20,617 bases of DNA, from positions 4,276,027 to 4,296,643 of the forward strand of contig CP070771.1 of the NCBI GenBank assembly GCA_020345785.1. The letters run 5' to 3'. Positions 8,670 to 16,366 of the stretch are shown in pieces; the first letter of the stretch is position 1, and every line of letters starts with the position of its first letter. The notes under the pieces were generated by a model, which saw only the letters and a program-made list of their open reading frames with translations, did no database searches and was not told where the DNA came from. The stretch is from Desulfobacterales bacterium. Lineage in GTDB: Bacteria > Desulfobacterota > Desulfobacteria > Desulfobacterales > JAFDCJ01. A program made the position numbers and the translations under genes.

Positions 8670-10763
8670 TCAAAAGGCGCTTGCCTGTGCCTGAATCGCC
8701 GTGATGGCCACCGTGTTGACGATGTCAGGGATGGTGCAGCCGCGGCTCAAATCGTTGACCGGTTTTTTTAAGCCTTGCAGGACCGGTCCGATGGCCACGG
8801 CATTGGCGGATCGCTGGACGGCCTTGTAAAGATTATTGCCGGTGTTCAGATCGGGGAATATGAATACCGTGGCATGACCGGCCACCTCACTTGCAGGCAA
8901 TTTGGTTTTTGCAACTCCGGCATCCACGGCGGCATCATACTGGATGGGGCCTTCGATTTTCAAATCCGGGCGGCGCTTCCTGGCGCGACGGGTGGCTTCA
9001 CGCACCTTGTCGACATCCTTTCCTTTACCGGATTGGCCGGTGGAATATGAGCACATGGCAATGCGGGGCTCGATGCCGTACATTTCGGCGGTTTCAGCCG
9101 AACTAATGGCAATGTCGGCCAGTTGTTCGGCGTCCGGGTCCGGATTTACCGCACAGTCGCCGTAAACCAGAACGCGGTCTGCCAGGCACATGAGAAACAC
9201 ACTGGAAACGATGGAGACTCCGGGTCGGGTGCGAATAATCTGAAGGGCCGGCCGGATGGTGTCCCCGGTGGTGTGGATGGCTCCCGACACCATGCCGTCA
9301 GCGGCGCCTTTGTGAACCATCATGGTCCCGTAATAGCTGACATCCGTCATGGTGTCTTTCGCCATTTCGCGGGATATTCCCTTATGCTTGCGCAACTCGA
9401 AGTAGGTTTCCGCGTAATCGTTGAGCTGTTCCGACAACTGGGGGTCAATGATGTGCGCTCCCGCAAGATTGAGCCCCAACAAACTGATTTTATGATTAAT
9501 TTCTTCCGGATTGCCCAGGAGGGTAATCTCTGCTACCTGGCGCTGCAGAAGTATTTCGACCGCTCGCAGAATTCTTTCTTCATGGCCTTCGGGCAGCACG
9601 ATGTGCTGACGGTCGACCTTGGCCCGTTCAATGAGTTCGTATTCGAACATGATCGGGGTCACTCGTTTGGAACGGACCACCGCGATCCGATCTTCGAGCT
9701 CTGGAATGTCTACATGGGATTCGAAAACTCCCAGAGCTGCCGCAATCTTGCGGTCGTTTTGCGGGGTGAGAGCGGCTCTCACCGAACCGGCGTTCATCGC
9801 CGTGGTGTAGGTGTCGGTGCCGACACTGAAGATAGGTATCGGCGACGATTTTTTGAAACCTTCCATCAGTTTTTGAACCGGTGGCTCGGGCGTCAACCCC
9901 CCGGATAGAAGCAGACCGGAAATATTCGGATAGGTTTCCGAGGCTGCGGCCGCTAAGCTGCCCAGAATGACATCGGAGCGATCGCCGGGCGCAATGACAA
10001 GGGTGCCTTCCGTGATATAATCCAGAAAATGCGGCAGGGTCATAGCGGCTATTTTTATATCCAGCACCTCGCGGTTCATGCGATCCGGATCACCCTGGAG
10101 GATTCGTCCGTCAAGGGCGGCGGCGATTTCGCCGACCGATGGCTTGCCGAGCAAAGGCACTTCGGGCAGAACGTATACCGGCACCCCGGCCTCGGCTTCT
10201 TGCGCAAGATGCGCCTTGATGACTTCAAGGCTTTGCGGCGCTATGCGATTGACAATCGTCGCCAGGATCGTGCATCCGCGGCTTTCAAAAAATTCATGGG
10301 CAAAACTTATCCCTTCGATGATTTCTTGCGGTGATTTTTCGCGTCCGTTAAGCACCGTGAGAATGGGGCATCCCAGATTGTTGGCGACGTCTGCATTGAA
10401 GTCGAACTCGAAAGCCGAGGAGACTCCGGTGTAATCCGTGCCTTCGCATAAAACGAAATCACATTGACTCTCCAGCGCCTTATACTTGCTGAGAATATTT
10501 TTCAAAAGCGCATCGTACTGCCCGACGGCCACCATATGCTGGGCATCCTCGTGCTGGTAGGCGTACATTTTTTCGTACGATAATTCCAAGTTATACCTGC
10601 TCAGAATCAACTGAATGTTATTGTCCCGCTCAACATCGGGAATAACCGGACGAAAGAATCCGATTTTATTCAAACGCCGCGACAGTAATTCCATGATGCC
10701 GAGGGCTACTACCGATTTACCGCCTCTCGGTTCCATGGTTGCAATGTATAGATTTTTGGACAT
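8670..10763 (-). CDS. pta: Phosphate acetyltransferase, long three-domain form
   Basis: This is a 697-residue enzyme that converts acetyl-CoA and phosphate to acetyl phosphate, feeding acetate kinase. Its length and order match the long Pta class: an N-terminal P-loop domain related to dethiobiotin synthetase (about 1-220, with EPRGGKS at 11-17), a DRTGG-like regulatory domain (about 230-345), and the catalytic PTA_PTB domain (about 375-695). The catalytic part shows HIVLPEGHEERILRA, KGAADGMVSGAIHTTGDT, YGDCAVNPDPDAEQLA, CSYSTGQSGKG, EGPIQYDAA and FPDLNTGNNLYKAVQRS. Start at 10763 has GGAAGG about nine bases upstream. It is the first gene of the leftward group, with a 95-bp inverted-repeat element starting 16 bp upstream of its start codon. 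Confidence 0.96.
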   Translation of the reverse strand: MSKNLYIATMEPRGGKSVVALGIMELLSRRLNKIGFFRPVIPDVERDNNIQLILSRYNLELSYEKMYAYQHEDAQHMVAVGQYDALLKNILSKYKALESQCDFVLCEGTDYTGVSSAFEFDFNADVANNLGCPILTVLNGREKSPQEIIEGISFAHEFFESRGCTILATIVNRIAPQSLEVIKAHLAQEAEAGVPVYVLPEVPLLGKPSVGEIAAALDGRILQGDPDRMNREVLDIKIAAMTLPHFLDYITEGTLVIAPGDRSDVILGSLAAAASETYPNISGLLLSGGLTPEPPVQKLMEGFKKSSPIPIFSVGTDTYTTAMNAGSVRAALTPQNDRKIAAALGVFESHVDIPELEDRIAVVRSKRVTPIMFEYELIERAKVDRQHIVLPEGHEERILRAVEILLQRQVAEITLLGNPEEINHKISLLGLNLAGAHIIDPQLSEQLNDYAETYFELRKHKGISREMAKDTMTDVSYYGTMMVHKGAADGMVSGAIHTTGDTIRPALQIIRTRPGVSIVSSVFLMCLADRVLVYGDCAVNPDPDAEQLADIAISSAETAEMYGIEPRIAMCSYSTGQSGKGKDVDKVREATRRARKRRPDLKIEGPIQYDAAVDAGVAKTKLPASEVAGHATVFIFPDLNTGNNLYKAVQRSANAVAIGPVLQGLKKPVNDLSRGCTIPDIVNTVAITAIQAQASAF

Positions 10764-10778
10764 TTTGAATGCCTTCCC

Positions 10779-10873
10779 AATTAATCCGCCCTGAAAAATA
10801 TGCCATTCAGGGTGTGGAATGGTTCTTTAAAAATTGAATAAAGTTTTTAGATCGAAGGTCCGGCGGATTAATT
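10779..10873. repeat. 95-bp inverted-repeat element in the pta leader
   Basis: AATTAATCCGCC (10779-10790) is matched by its perfect inverse GGCGGATTAATT (10862-10873). Inside the left part, CCCTGAA (10789-10795) pairs with TTCAGGG (10806-10812). The block starts 16 bp from the pta start codon. It could be a small palindromic mobile element or a folded leader that controls pta. Confidence 0.65.
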
Positions 10874-11296
10874 ACTGAATGCTGCGCAATTTTTGTTTTT
10901 ATATGTCATATCAGCCACGTGAAAATAAAGAGACATGGCCGGTATTCCGGTATTAAGAAACTTGAATATCGTACTATATCAAAAAATTTCTTGAGATTCG
11001 CGTATAATATGATATATATCCCTGGTAGAATAACTTTCGGGTAATTTTAATTTAATTACCGAAGCATTCTTATCAAGTCGTGCCATGCATCCAAAACAAA
11101 AGTGCAAGCCGAACCGCTTAGAAAACCTGCAAACTTGATAAAGAAAAATGTCTCTGAACGCTTGATCCCCTTGCATTTTTGTGCCACCATACATAAATTA
11201 TCTTATTTTTTGCAATATAGAAATCCTAATCGCCTCAGGTTAACTTCTTGATCGCATTTTGGCGATGCCGTTGTTCGAGGGAGGGAAAATCACAAT
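10874..11296. promoter_or_regulatory. Divergent intergenic region between pta and mlaE
   Basis: Both the pta-ackA group and the mla operon must be expressed from this AT-rich region. A plus-strand TATAAT at 11003-11008 is a possible -10 box, but no good -35 stands 16-18 bp before it. GGTAATT..AATTACC around 11040-11060 and TTATCAAGT/ACTTGATAA (11070-11078 and 11133-11141) are short inverted repeats that could bind regulators. A 71-codon minus-strand frame (10979-11194) lacks a ribosome binding site and is not called. Near mlaE the GAGGG before 11297 is the ribosome binding site. Confidence 0.4.
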
Positions 11297-12145
11297 ATGG
11301 CAGACAATTCTACGGTTGAACCTACCGCAGGAGACGCAGCACTGAGCTCAAAAAAAGGATTGCTGAGATCGTTTTTCGATTTTTTCGGCGGCAAAACCCT
11401 TAGGCTGAACAACGATCTGGGAGCCATGGCCATCTTTTTCTTTCGTTCCTTTTTCATGATCTTTCGGGTCAAGGCCATCCCGGACATTATACAGCAGGTC
11501 TATTTTATCGGGGCCAAATCGGCCCAGATCGTGATGCTGGTGGGTTTTTTCACCGGCATGGTCCTGGGGCTGCAGCTGTATTTCGTGCTGGTGAAGTTCG
11601 GCTCGGTGGGTGTGCTGGGCACCGCCATCGCTCTGACGCTGATTCGCGAGATGGGACCGGTGCTGGCCGCCATTATGATAACGGCCCGGGCGGGCTCGGC
11701 CATGACGGCGGAGATCGGCATCCAGCGCATCAGCGAGCAGATCGACGCGCTGTCCACCATGCGCATTGATCCGCTGGGCTATCTGATCAGCCCGCGCATT
11801 GCGGCGGCGATTATCAGTTTTCCGATTTTAACCGCCTTTTTTGACCTGATCGGCATCATCGGCGCCTGGGTCAGCGGCTGCCTGCTGCTGGGGGTTAATT
11901 CGGGCACCTACTTTTACCGAGTGTTGTCCAGCACCGAGTTGGACGACATCACGGGCGGCTTTACCAAATCCATCGTCTTTGGGCTGCTGGTGGTGACCAT
12001 CTGCTGTTTTCAGGGCTTCTTTACGCACATGCGCACCGACAGCTACGGCGCCAAGAGCGTCAGCCTGTCCACCACCTCGGCGGTAGTGATTTCGTGTGTG
12101 ATGATCCTGATTGCAGACTACGTGGTAACCTCGTTTATCGTTTAA
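11297..12145 (+). CDS. mlaE: MlaE, permease of the phospholipid ABC transporter
   Basis: This 282-residue inner-membrane protein of the MlaE/YrbE permease family forms the membrane part of the Mla complex, which moves phospholipids between inner and outer membranes. The N-terminal ~45 residues are soluble, followed by an amphipathic interface helix and several hydrophobic segments. The family core is clear: VGFFTGMVLGLQLYFVL, then IALTLIREMGPVLAAIMITARAGSA and EIGIQRISEQIDALSTM, the coupling region that contacts the ATPase, and a hydrophobic C-terminal third. The start at 11297 has GAGGG about ten bases upstream. It is the first mla gene here, in contrast to the E. coli order mlaFEDCB, and it is separated from mlaF by a 556-bp gap holding an inserted repeat element that begins one base after its stop codon. 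Confidence 0.94.
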   Translation: MADNSTVEPTAGDAALSSKKGLLRSFFDFFGGKTLRLNNDLGAMAIFFFRSFFMIFRVKAIPDIIQQVYFIGAKSAQIVMLVGFFTGMVLGLQLYFVLVKFGSVGVLGTAIALTLIREMGPVLAAIMITARAGSAMTAEIGIQRISEQIDALSTMRIDPLGYLISPRIAAAIISFPILTAFFDLIGIIGAWVSGCLLLGVNSGTYFYRVLSSTELDDITGGFTKSIVFGLLVVTICCFQGFFTHMRTDSYGAKSVSLSTTSAVVISCVMILIADYVVTSFIV

Positions 12146-12239
12146 TACCTGAATTTTGCACGTAAATCTCAATTACTGCGTTCGAAGCCACATTATCAGG
12201 ATTAACTTTGAGCGATGTTTGGTTTTAAAAATTCAGGTA
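12146..12239 (+). repeat. Left palindromic unit of the mla insertion
   Basis: TACCTGAATTTT (12146-12157) and its inverse AAAATTCAGGTA (12228-12239) bound a 94-bp unit. Its sequence outside the ends is only weakly like the inverted right unit. Confidence 0.7.
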
Positions 12240-12568
12240 ATAGTTATTTTTAAATGATTTTGCTCAGATTCTATAAAATACTATCTGATTTAAATTTCAT
12301 AAATTCAACTCATTGGCGACGTGCAAGAAGTTTCTTGCACAACCTATTGGCAAACCAAATTTATACGGCCAACGGTTATTGGCTGTGGAGTTTTAATCAA
12401 TTGGTATCAAAAAAAATCGAAAAATACCGTTGAAATATTGACTATTCAAGCCTTGGTGCTAAATCGGGCAAACCCGTAACCAGAGGGCTTTTTCGGACTT
12501 TTGCTTTTCAGTGTTGTTACCATCAGGGTAATTTTTGTTTTTGCAAAATAAACATAAAAAATAACAGA

Positions 12569-12661
12569 TACCTGAATTTTTTCCAGCAAACTTAGCTACG
12601 GAGCACCTAATAGAAACGCGCCTTTTTCATTGTTGTTAAGAATACGTGCAAAATTCAGGTA
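12569..12661 (-). repeat. Right palindromic unit of the mla insertion
   Basis: TACCTGAATTTT (12569-12580) and AAAATTCAGGTA (12650-12661) bound a 93-bp unit. Read in inverse it starts with the same 19 bases as the left unit, so the two units are in opposite orientation around 329 bp of central DNA. Confidence 0.7.
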
Positions 12662-12701
12662 ATAACAAATAACCAATAACTCTTATCTTCCGGGAGTCGC
12701 C

Positions 12702-13964
12702 ATGGATGCGCAAAGAGAACCTCTAATCGAATTTAAAGGCGTCAGCAAAACTTTCGGCACCCGCAACATTTTAAACCGCATCGATTTTTCCATTTATGAA
12801 GGCGAGGTGACGACGCTGATCGGCCTTTCCGGGACAGGCAAAAGCGTGACGCTCAAGCACATCATCGGGATGCTCAAACCCGATGAAGGGCAGATTCTGT
12901 ACCGGGGCAAGCCCATTGATAAGATGACCCGGAAGGAATGGAACGACTACATCGGTCAGATCAGCTACATGTTTCAGAACAATGCCCTGTTTGATTCGAT
13001 GACGGTTTTTGAAAACGTGGCCATGCCGCTGAAGTACACGACTAAATTAAAAAAGAAGGAAATCGAGAAAAAGGCCATGGCCCGCATCGAGCAGACCGAG
13101 CTGACCGAGGTGGCCGACAAATACCCGTCGGAGATCTCCGGCGGCATGCAGAAGCGGGCGGCCCTGGCGCGCGCCCTGGTCACCGATCCGAACATCGTGC
13201 TCTTTGACGAGCCCACCACCGGCCAGGACCCCATCCGCAAAAATGCTATCCTGGGAATGGTGGCCGAATATCAGAAGCGTTTCGGTTTCACGGCCCTTTT
13301 GATCAGCCACGAAATTCCGGATGTCTATTTCATCTCCAACCGCATCCTGGCGCTGTACGACCGCAAAATCGTATTCCAGGGGGACCCGGAGGCTTTTGAA
13401 GCACTGGACCATCCCTTCCGTCAGGAGCTGATCAGCAGCCTGGAGAGCCTGGGAGAAGAGCTGACGGGGCTTTATTCCAAGCGGCATTTCAAGGTTCGCT
13501 ATCAAACGGATTTGAGCCAGCGACAGCCGGATGCCACCTACGCGGCGGCCGTCTTCACGCTGGATGACATTGATGCCATTACCGAGCATCTGGGGCATGA
13601 ATCGGCCCAGCAAATCATTCGCTCTTTAGGTTCCTATATCAACAAACATTTCGGTGCGGTGGGCGGATTCTCGTCACGCCAGACAATTAACGAATATGCC
13701 ACCGTGCTGCCCTATTCGGATCTCGAAGAGGCCAATCGCATCATGGAGGATTTTACCCGGGATTTTCAAGCACACGGAATCCGCGGTATCGAGTTGCAGC
13801 AAGGCGAGGCGGGGTCGGATGAGGAGTGTACCGAATTCTCAGTCCTTGCCGGACTGGCCCAGGGTAAGCCTCAGATTGAGATCGAGTCCGTGATGGAGTT
13901 TGCACGGTTTAATCAAAAAGAGATTGCTAAATTCAAGTGTGGACCCGGAGGAAAATCAGCATGA
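12702..13964 (+). CDS. mlaF: MlaF ATPase with C-terminal degenerate GGDEF-like domain
   Basis: This 420-residue protein powers Mla phospholipid transport. Residues 1-250 are a complete ABC ATPase: Walker A GLSGTGKS (41-48), signature ISGGMQKRAALARAL (145-159), Walker B NIVLFDE (164-170), and H-loop His203 in LLISHE. MlaF proteins are usually about 265-270 residues, so there is an extra C-terminal region of about 150 residues. Its part 280-365 aligns by eye with GGDEF domains: FTLDDIDAITEHLGH matches the DxDxFKxxNDxxGH region, INEYATVLP falls where GGDEFailLP is expected, and DLEEANRIMEDF matches the following helix. The catalytic Gly-Gly-Asp is replaced, so cyclase activity is not expected. 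The start ATG at 12702 has CGGGAG about six bases upstream. The stop overlaps the mlaD start by ATGA. No mlaB gene is present in the window, so this domain might act as a regulatory partner; that is inference. Confidence 0.93.
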   Translation: MDAQREPLIEFKGVSKTFGTRNILNRIDFSIYEGEVTTLIGLSGTGKSVTLKHIIGMLKPDEGQILYRGKPIDKMTRKEWNDYIGQISYMFQNNALFDSMTVFENVAMPLKYTTKLKKKEIEKKAMARIEQTELTEVADKYPSEISGGMQKRAALARALVTDPNIVLFDEPTTGQDPIRKNAILGMVAEYQKRFGFTALLISHEIPDVYFISNRILALYDRKIVFQGDPEAFEALDHPFRQELISSLESLGEELTGLYSKRHFKVRYQTDLSQRQPDATYAAAVFTLDDIDAITEHLGHESAQQIIRSLGSYINKHFGAVGGFSSRQTINEYATVLPYSDLEEANRIMEDFTRDFQAHGIRGIELQQGEAGSDEECTEFSVLAGLAQGKPQIEIESVMEFARFNQKEIAKFKCGPGGKSA

Positions 13965-14443
13965 AAAAATATTCCAAGGAAACCGTCGTAGGCATTTTTG
14001 TGGTGATCGGCTTAGTTTGCATTGGTTATATGACTGTAAAACTCGGCAATGTAGGGTTTTTAGGCGACAACAGCTATACCCTGAATGCCAATTTCACCGC
14101 GGTAACCGGCCTGCGGGTCGGAAACCCGGTGAACATGCTCGGCCTGGAAATCGGTAGGGTAGAGAGCTTTAAAATGGACCAGGAGAATCAGGTGGTCAAG
14201 GTGCAGTTTAGAATCAACAAGGGCATCGAGATATTTGACGATGCGATTGCATCGATTAAAACCGAGGGGTTGATCGGGGATAAATACGTCTCGATCGATC
14301 CGGGCGGCGGCGGGGATCTGCTGGCCGACGGCGACTCCATCACCGATACCAACTCCCCCACCGACATCATGGATCTGGTCAGCAAGTATGCGTTTGGTGA
14401 CGTGGGCGGTGGAGGCGGAGGAGGAGGAGAGAAGGAAGAATAA
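13961..14443 (+). CDS. mlaD: MlaD, MCE-domain lipid-binding protein
   Basis: This 160-residue protein is anchored in the inner membrane by one N-terminal segment (about residues 8-28, GIFVVIGLVCIGYMTV core) with a periplasmic MCE domain at about 36-114 (YTLNANFTAVTGLRVGNPVNMLGLEIGRV.. onward). MCE proteins form hexameric rings that carry lipids between the MlaE permease and the periplasmic carrier MlaC. I chose ATG 13961 because GGAGG lies nine bases upstream and ATGA overlaps the mlaF stop; the frame is open to 13937, but that start lies inside mlaF without a ribosome binding site. The tail ends in eight glycines and EKEE, coded by a GGN-rich tract that may be length-variable. The C-terminal helix after the MCE domain is short compared with E. 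coli MlaD. Confidence 0.94.
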   Translation: MKKYSKETVVGIFVVIGLVCIGYMTVKLGNVGFLGDNSYTLNANFTAVTGLRVGNPVNMLGLEIGRVESFKMDQENQVVKVQFRINKGIEIFDDAIASIKTEGLIGDKYVSIDPGGGGDLLADGDSITDTNSPTDIMDLVSKYAFGDVGGGGGGGGEKEE

Positions 14444-14779
14444 AGATGAAGTCGGAATTATGCGCGTGACGCGTGACGCGTTACGGGTTGCAAGGTGGAG
14501 GGATAGGCATAGCGCATAGGGCATAGCGTTAAAAGCGGAGATCGGGTTGCGGGATGGCGCTCTGGCGCACCGGCTCATAGCTGATAGCAATAAGGGGTTG
14601 ATTAAGTTCATTGAGTTGATTGAGTTTATAAGTTGAATGGATTGATTGAATTGTAAAATCAGAATGAGTCCTTATTCCCCAATCAACTTAATCAACTAAT
14701 CAACCAAGAAGACGATCCAAACGATCGTAACGGACATAACGAACATAACAATCAAGACGAATCCCAAAGGGAGGAAAAT
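14444..14779. repeat. Gap between mlaD and mlaC with degenerate repeats
   Basis: No gene is supported. It holds GCGTGAC-type tandem units (about 14464-14485), GGCATAGCGCATAGGGCATAGCG-type units (about 14507-14528), TTGATTGAGTT-type units (about 14597-14652) and the inverse kind, AATCAACTTAATCAAC (about 14681-14703). The TTGATT and AATCAA blocks could pair as a long weak stem. The last bases supply the mlaC ribosome binding site. Confidence 0.65.
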
Positions 14780-15379
14780 ATGACTAGAAAATTTACCGCA
14801 TTTATATTGATATTTGCAGTGGTGTTGATGATTCCGCTGCATGGATTTGCGGCAGGCCCTAAAGAAACCGTGGAAGCCGGCGTCAACAAGGTTCTTGCAA
14901 CGCTGACCGATTCGGCATTCAAGGCCAAATCCAAAGATGAGCAACTCGCCCAACTAACTGAGGTGATCAGTACGATTTTCGACTTTGACGAACTGTCAAA
15001 AAGAACCCTGGGCCGGGAATGGAAAAAAATGAAGGACGCGCAGCAAAAAGAATTTGTCGAGTTGTTCAGGGAACTGCTCCAGGGGGTTTATGCGGACAGG
15101 CTGCTGGCTTACTCGGATCAGAAAGTTATTTTTGATAAGGAAAGCATGCTTAAAAAGGGAACAGCCGAGGTTCAGAGTTATCTGCAGACGTCGGACGGCA
15201 AAAAAATCCCGCTTTTTTACCGGCTCACCGACAAAAGCGGCTCCTGGAAGGTTTACGACGTCATCATCGAAGGGGTCAGCATGGTGAAAAACTACCGTAC
15301 CCAGTTCAGGGAAATACTCGCCAAAGAGTCTCCCGAAAAATTGCTGGAAATATTGCGCAATAAAGTGGGTAAAGGCTAG
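14780..15379 (+). CDS. mlaC: MlaC, periplasmic phospholipid carrier
   Basis: This 199-residue protein has a cleavable signal peptide (MTRK, then a hydrophobic run to about residue 20, with a likely cut after HGFAA at about 25). The mature part matches the MlaC/Ttg2D family: a helical N-terminus, FDFDELSKRTLGREWKKM, EFVELFRELLQGVYADRLLAYSD and KVYDVIIEGVSMVKNYRTQF are typical. MlaC shuttles single phospholipids between the outer-membrane MlaA complex and the inner-membrane MlaFED complex. The start at 14780 has GGGAGG six bases upstream. It is separated from mlaD by 336 bp of repeat-rich DNA and is followed by mlaA, so the operon is looser than in enterobacteria. Confidence 0.94.
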   Translation: MTRKFTAFILIFAVVLMIPLHGFAAGPKETVEAGVNKVLATLTDSAFKAKSKDEQLAQLTEVISTIFDFDELSKRTLGREWKKMKDAQQKEFVELFRELLQGVYADRLLAYSDQKVIFDKESMLKKGTAEVQSYLQTSDGKKIPLFYRLTDKSGSWKVYDVIIEGVSMVKNYRTQFREILAKESPEKLLEILRNKVGKG

Positions 15380-15408
15380 ACGTCATGCAAGACCGCGCTC
15401 GGCGGAAA

Positions 15409-15425
15409 TGGCGCTGTCGGCGCCA
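15409..15425 (+). other. Small hairpin between mlaC and mlaA
   Basis: TGGCGC, loop TGTCG, GCGCCA form a perfect 6-bp stem 29 bases after the mlaC stop. It has no T-run after it, so it is a weak candidate for a terminator; it may instead stabilise the upstream message. Confidence 0.35.
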
Positions 15426-15526
15426 CAAATTTACAGATAGGTCATTTGTTTGGGTTTCAGGTATCAGAATCAGGATAAATTGGGATCAATAAGCTCGTTT
15501 CAGGCGCAGAAAGGAGAGTTAAGTCC

Positions 15527-16366
15527 GTGAAAAAGTTATGGCCGGTCGCCGCAGCAATATTCTTCTTTATTTTACTTTTCAGCAATAATCCCGCAGGGGC
15601 TTTCAATGATGAAGCCACGCTTTATCTGGCCCAGGCAGCGCCGGAGGCTTCCGATACTGCCGGGGATCAAACCCAGGAGCAAGCCGCCGAAGATGAGGAA
15701 GACGAGTACGACGATGAATACGACGACGAGGATGAATACGCCGAGGCCGAAGATGTGATCCTGATCCCGGATCCCTGGGTGGAGATGAACCGGGGGCTGT
15801 ATACCTTCAACGACAAGATGTATTTCTGGGTGCTCAAGCCGGTCGCCCGAGGATACGGCTTTATTATCCCGGAAGAGCTGCGCCAGGCCATTCGCAATGC
15901 CTTTTACAACATCCGCTTTCCGGTGCGTTTTATCAACTGCCTGCTGCAGGGCAAATTCCGCAAGTCGGGCTATGAATTCGGCCAGTTTTTCATCAATACC
16001 ACCGCCGGTTGCGTGGGGCTGTTGAATCCGGCGGCCAACTACCCCGAGTTGCAGCCCAGCAAGGAAGATCTGGGCCAGACCTTTGCCGTCTGGGGATTTG
16101 ACAACGGCGCCTATCTGATGCTGCCGTTTTTCGGACCTTCCAGCCTGCGTGATGGTCTGGGCAGACTGGGCGACACCTTCCTGGACCCTATCTGGTGGCT
16201 GTTTGACGAGCTCTGGGTATCATTGGCCATTCGTGCCGGCGAGACCGTCAACGACACATCGCTGCGAATCGGGGAGTACGAGGCCCTGAAAGAAGCCGCC
16301 CTGGATCCCTACGTCATGATTCGCAACGCTTACGTTCAGAACCGCAACAAGCTGATCGCGGAGTAG
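15527..16366 (+). CDS. mlaA: MlaA (VacJ-family) outer-membrane lipid transport protein
   Basis: This 279-residue protein belongs to the MlaA/VacJ family, the outer-membrane part of the Mla system, which removes phospholipids from the outer leaflet. The family domain runs from about residue 82 (DPWVEMNRGLYTFND) to 265, with RFINCLLQGKFRKSGYEFGQFFINTT, GLLNPA, DLGQTFAVWGFDNGAYLMLPFFGPSSLRDGLG and DPIWWLF. The start is GTG at 15527, with AAGGAGA about 11 bases upstream. The N-terminus is a signal peptide (KKLWPVAAAIFFFILLF..AGA), but there is no lipobox cysteine, unlike E. coli MlaA, which is a lipoprotein. Between signal and domain is an acidic linker (about 55-76) rich in Asp, Glu and Tyr. It is the last mla gene; its stop is followed by a long non-coding region. 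Confidence 0.93.
   Translation: MKKLWPVAAAIFFFILLFSNNPAGAFNDEATLYLAQAAPEASDTAGDQTQEQAAEDEEDEYDDEYDDEDEYAEAEDVILIPDPWVEMNRGLYTFNDKMYFWVLKPVARGYGFIIPEELRQAIRNAFYNIRFPVRFINCLLQGKFRKSGYEFGQFFINTTAGCVGLLNPAANYPELQPSKEDLGQTFAVWGFDNGAYLMLPFFGPSSLRDGLGRLGDTFLDPIWWLFDELWVSLAIRAGETVNDTSLRIGEYEALKEAALDPYVMIRNAYVQNRNKLIAE

Larger units (their letters stand above)
12146..12661. mobile_element. Insertion with 19-bp perfect inverted ends between mlaE and mlaF
   Basis: TACCTGAATTTTGCACGTA (12146-12164) is repeated as its perfect inverse at 12643-12661. The 516-bp block is AT-rich and has no open frame of note, so it resembles a non-autonomous MITE-like element or a composite of two. It starts directly after the mlaE stop codon and ends 40 bp before mlaF. 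A 20-bp near-perfect palindrome, GTGCAAGAAGTTTCTTGCAC (12321-12340), and a small CGGGCAAACCCG hairpin (about 12464-12475) lie in its central part. Flanking bases are too AT-rich to define a target duplication. Confidence 0.75.

Noticed and set aside
9123..9908. 261-codon frame on the plus strand opposite pta
   Set aside because: Shadow of a well-supported pta coding frame; no family motifs.
10979..11194. 71-codon minus-strand open frame rich in Phe and Cys between pta and mlaE
   Set aside because: No ribosome binding site at either Met, AT-rich promoter-like region, no recognised family.
13937..13960. Start of mlaD at 13937
   Set aside because: No ribosome binding site; ATG 13961 has GGAGG and the usual ATGA overlap.
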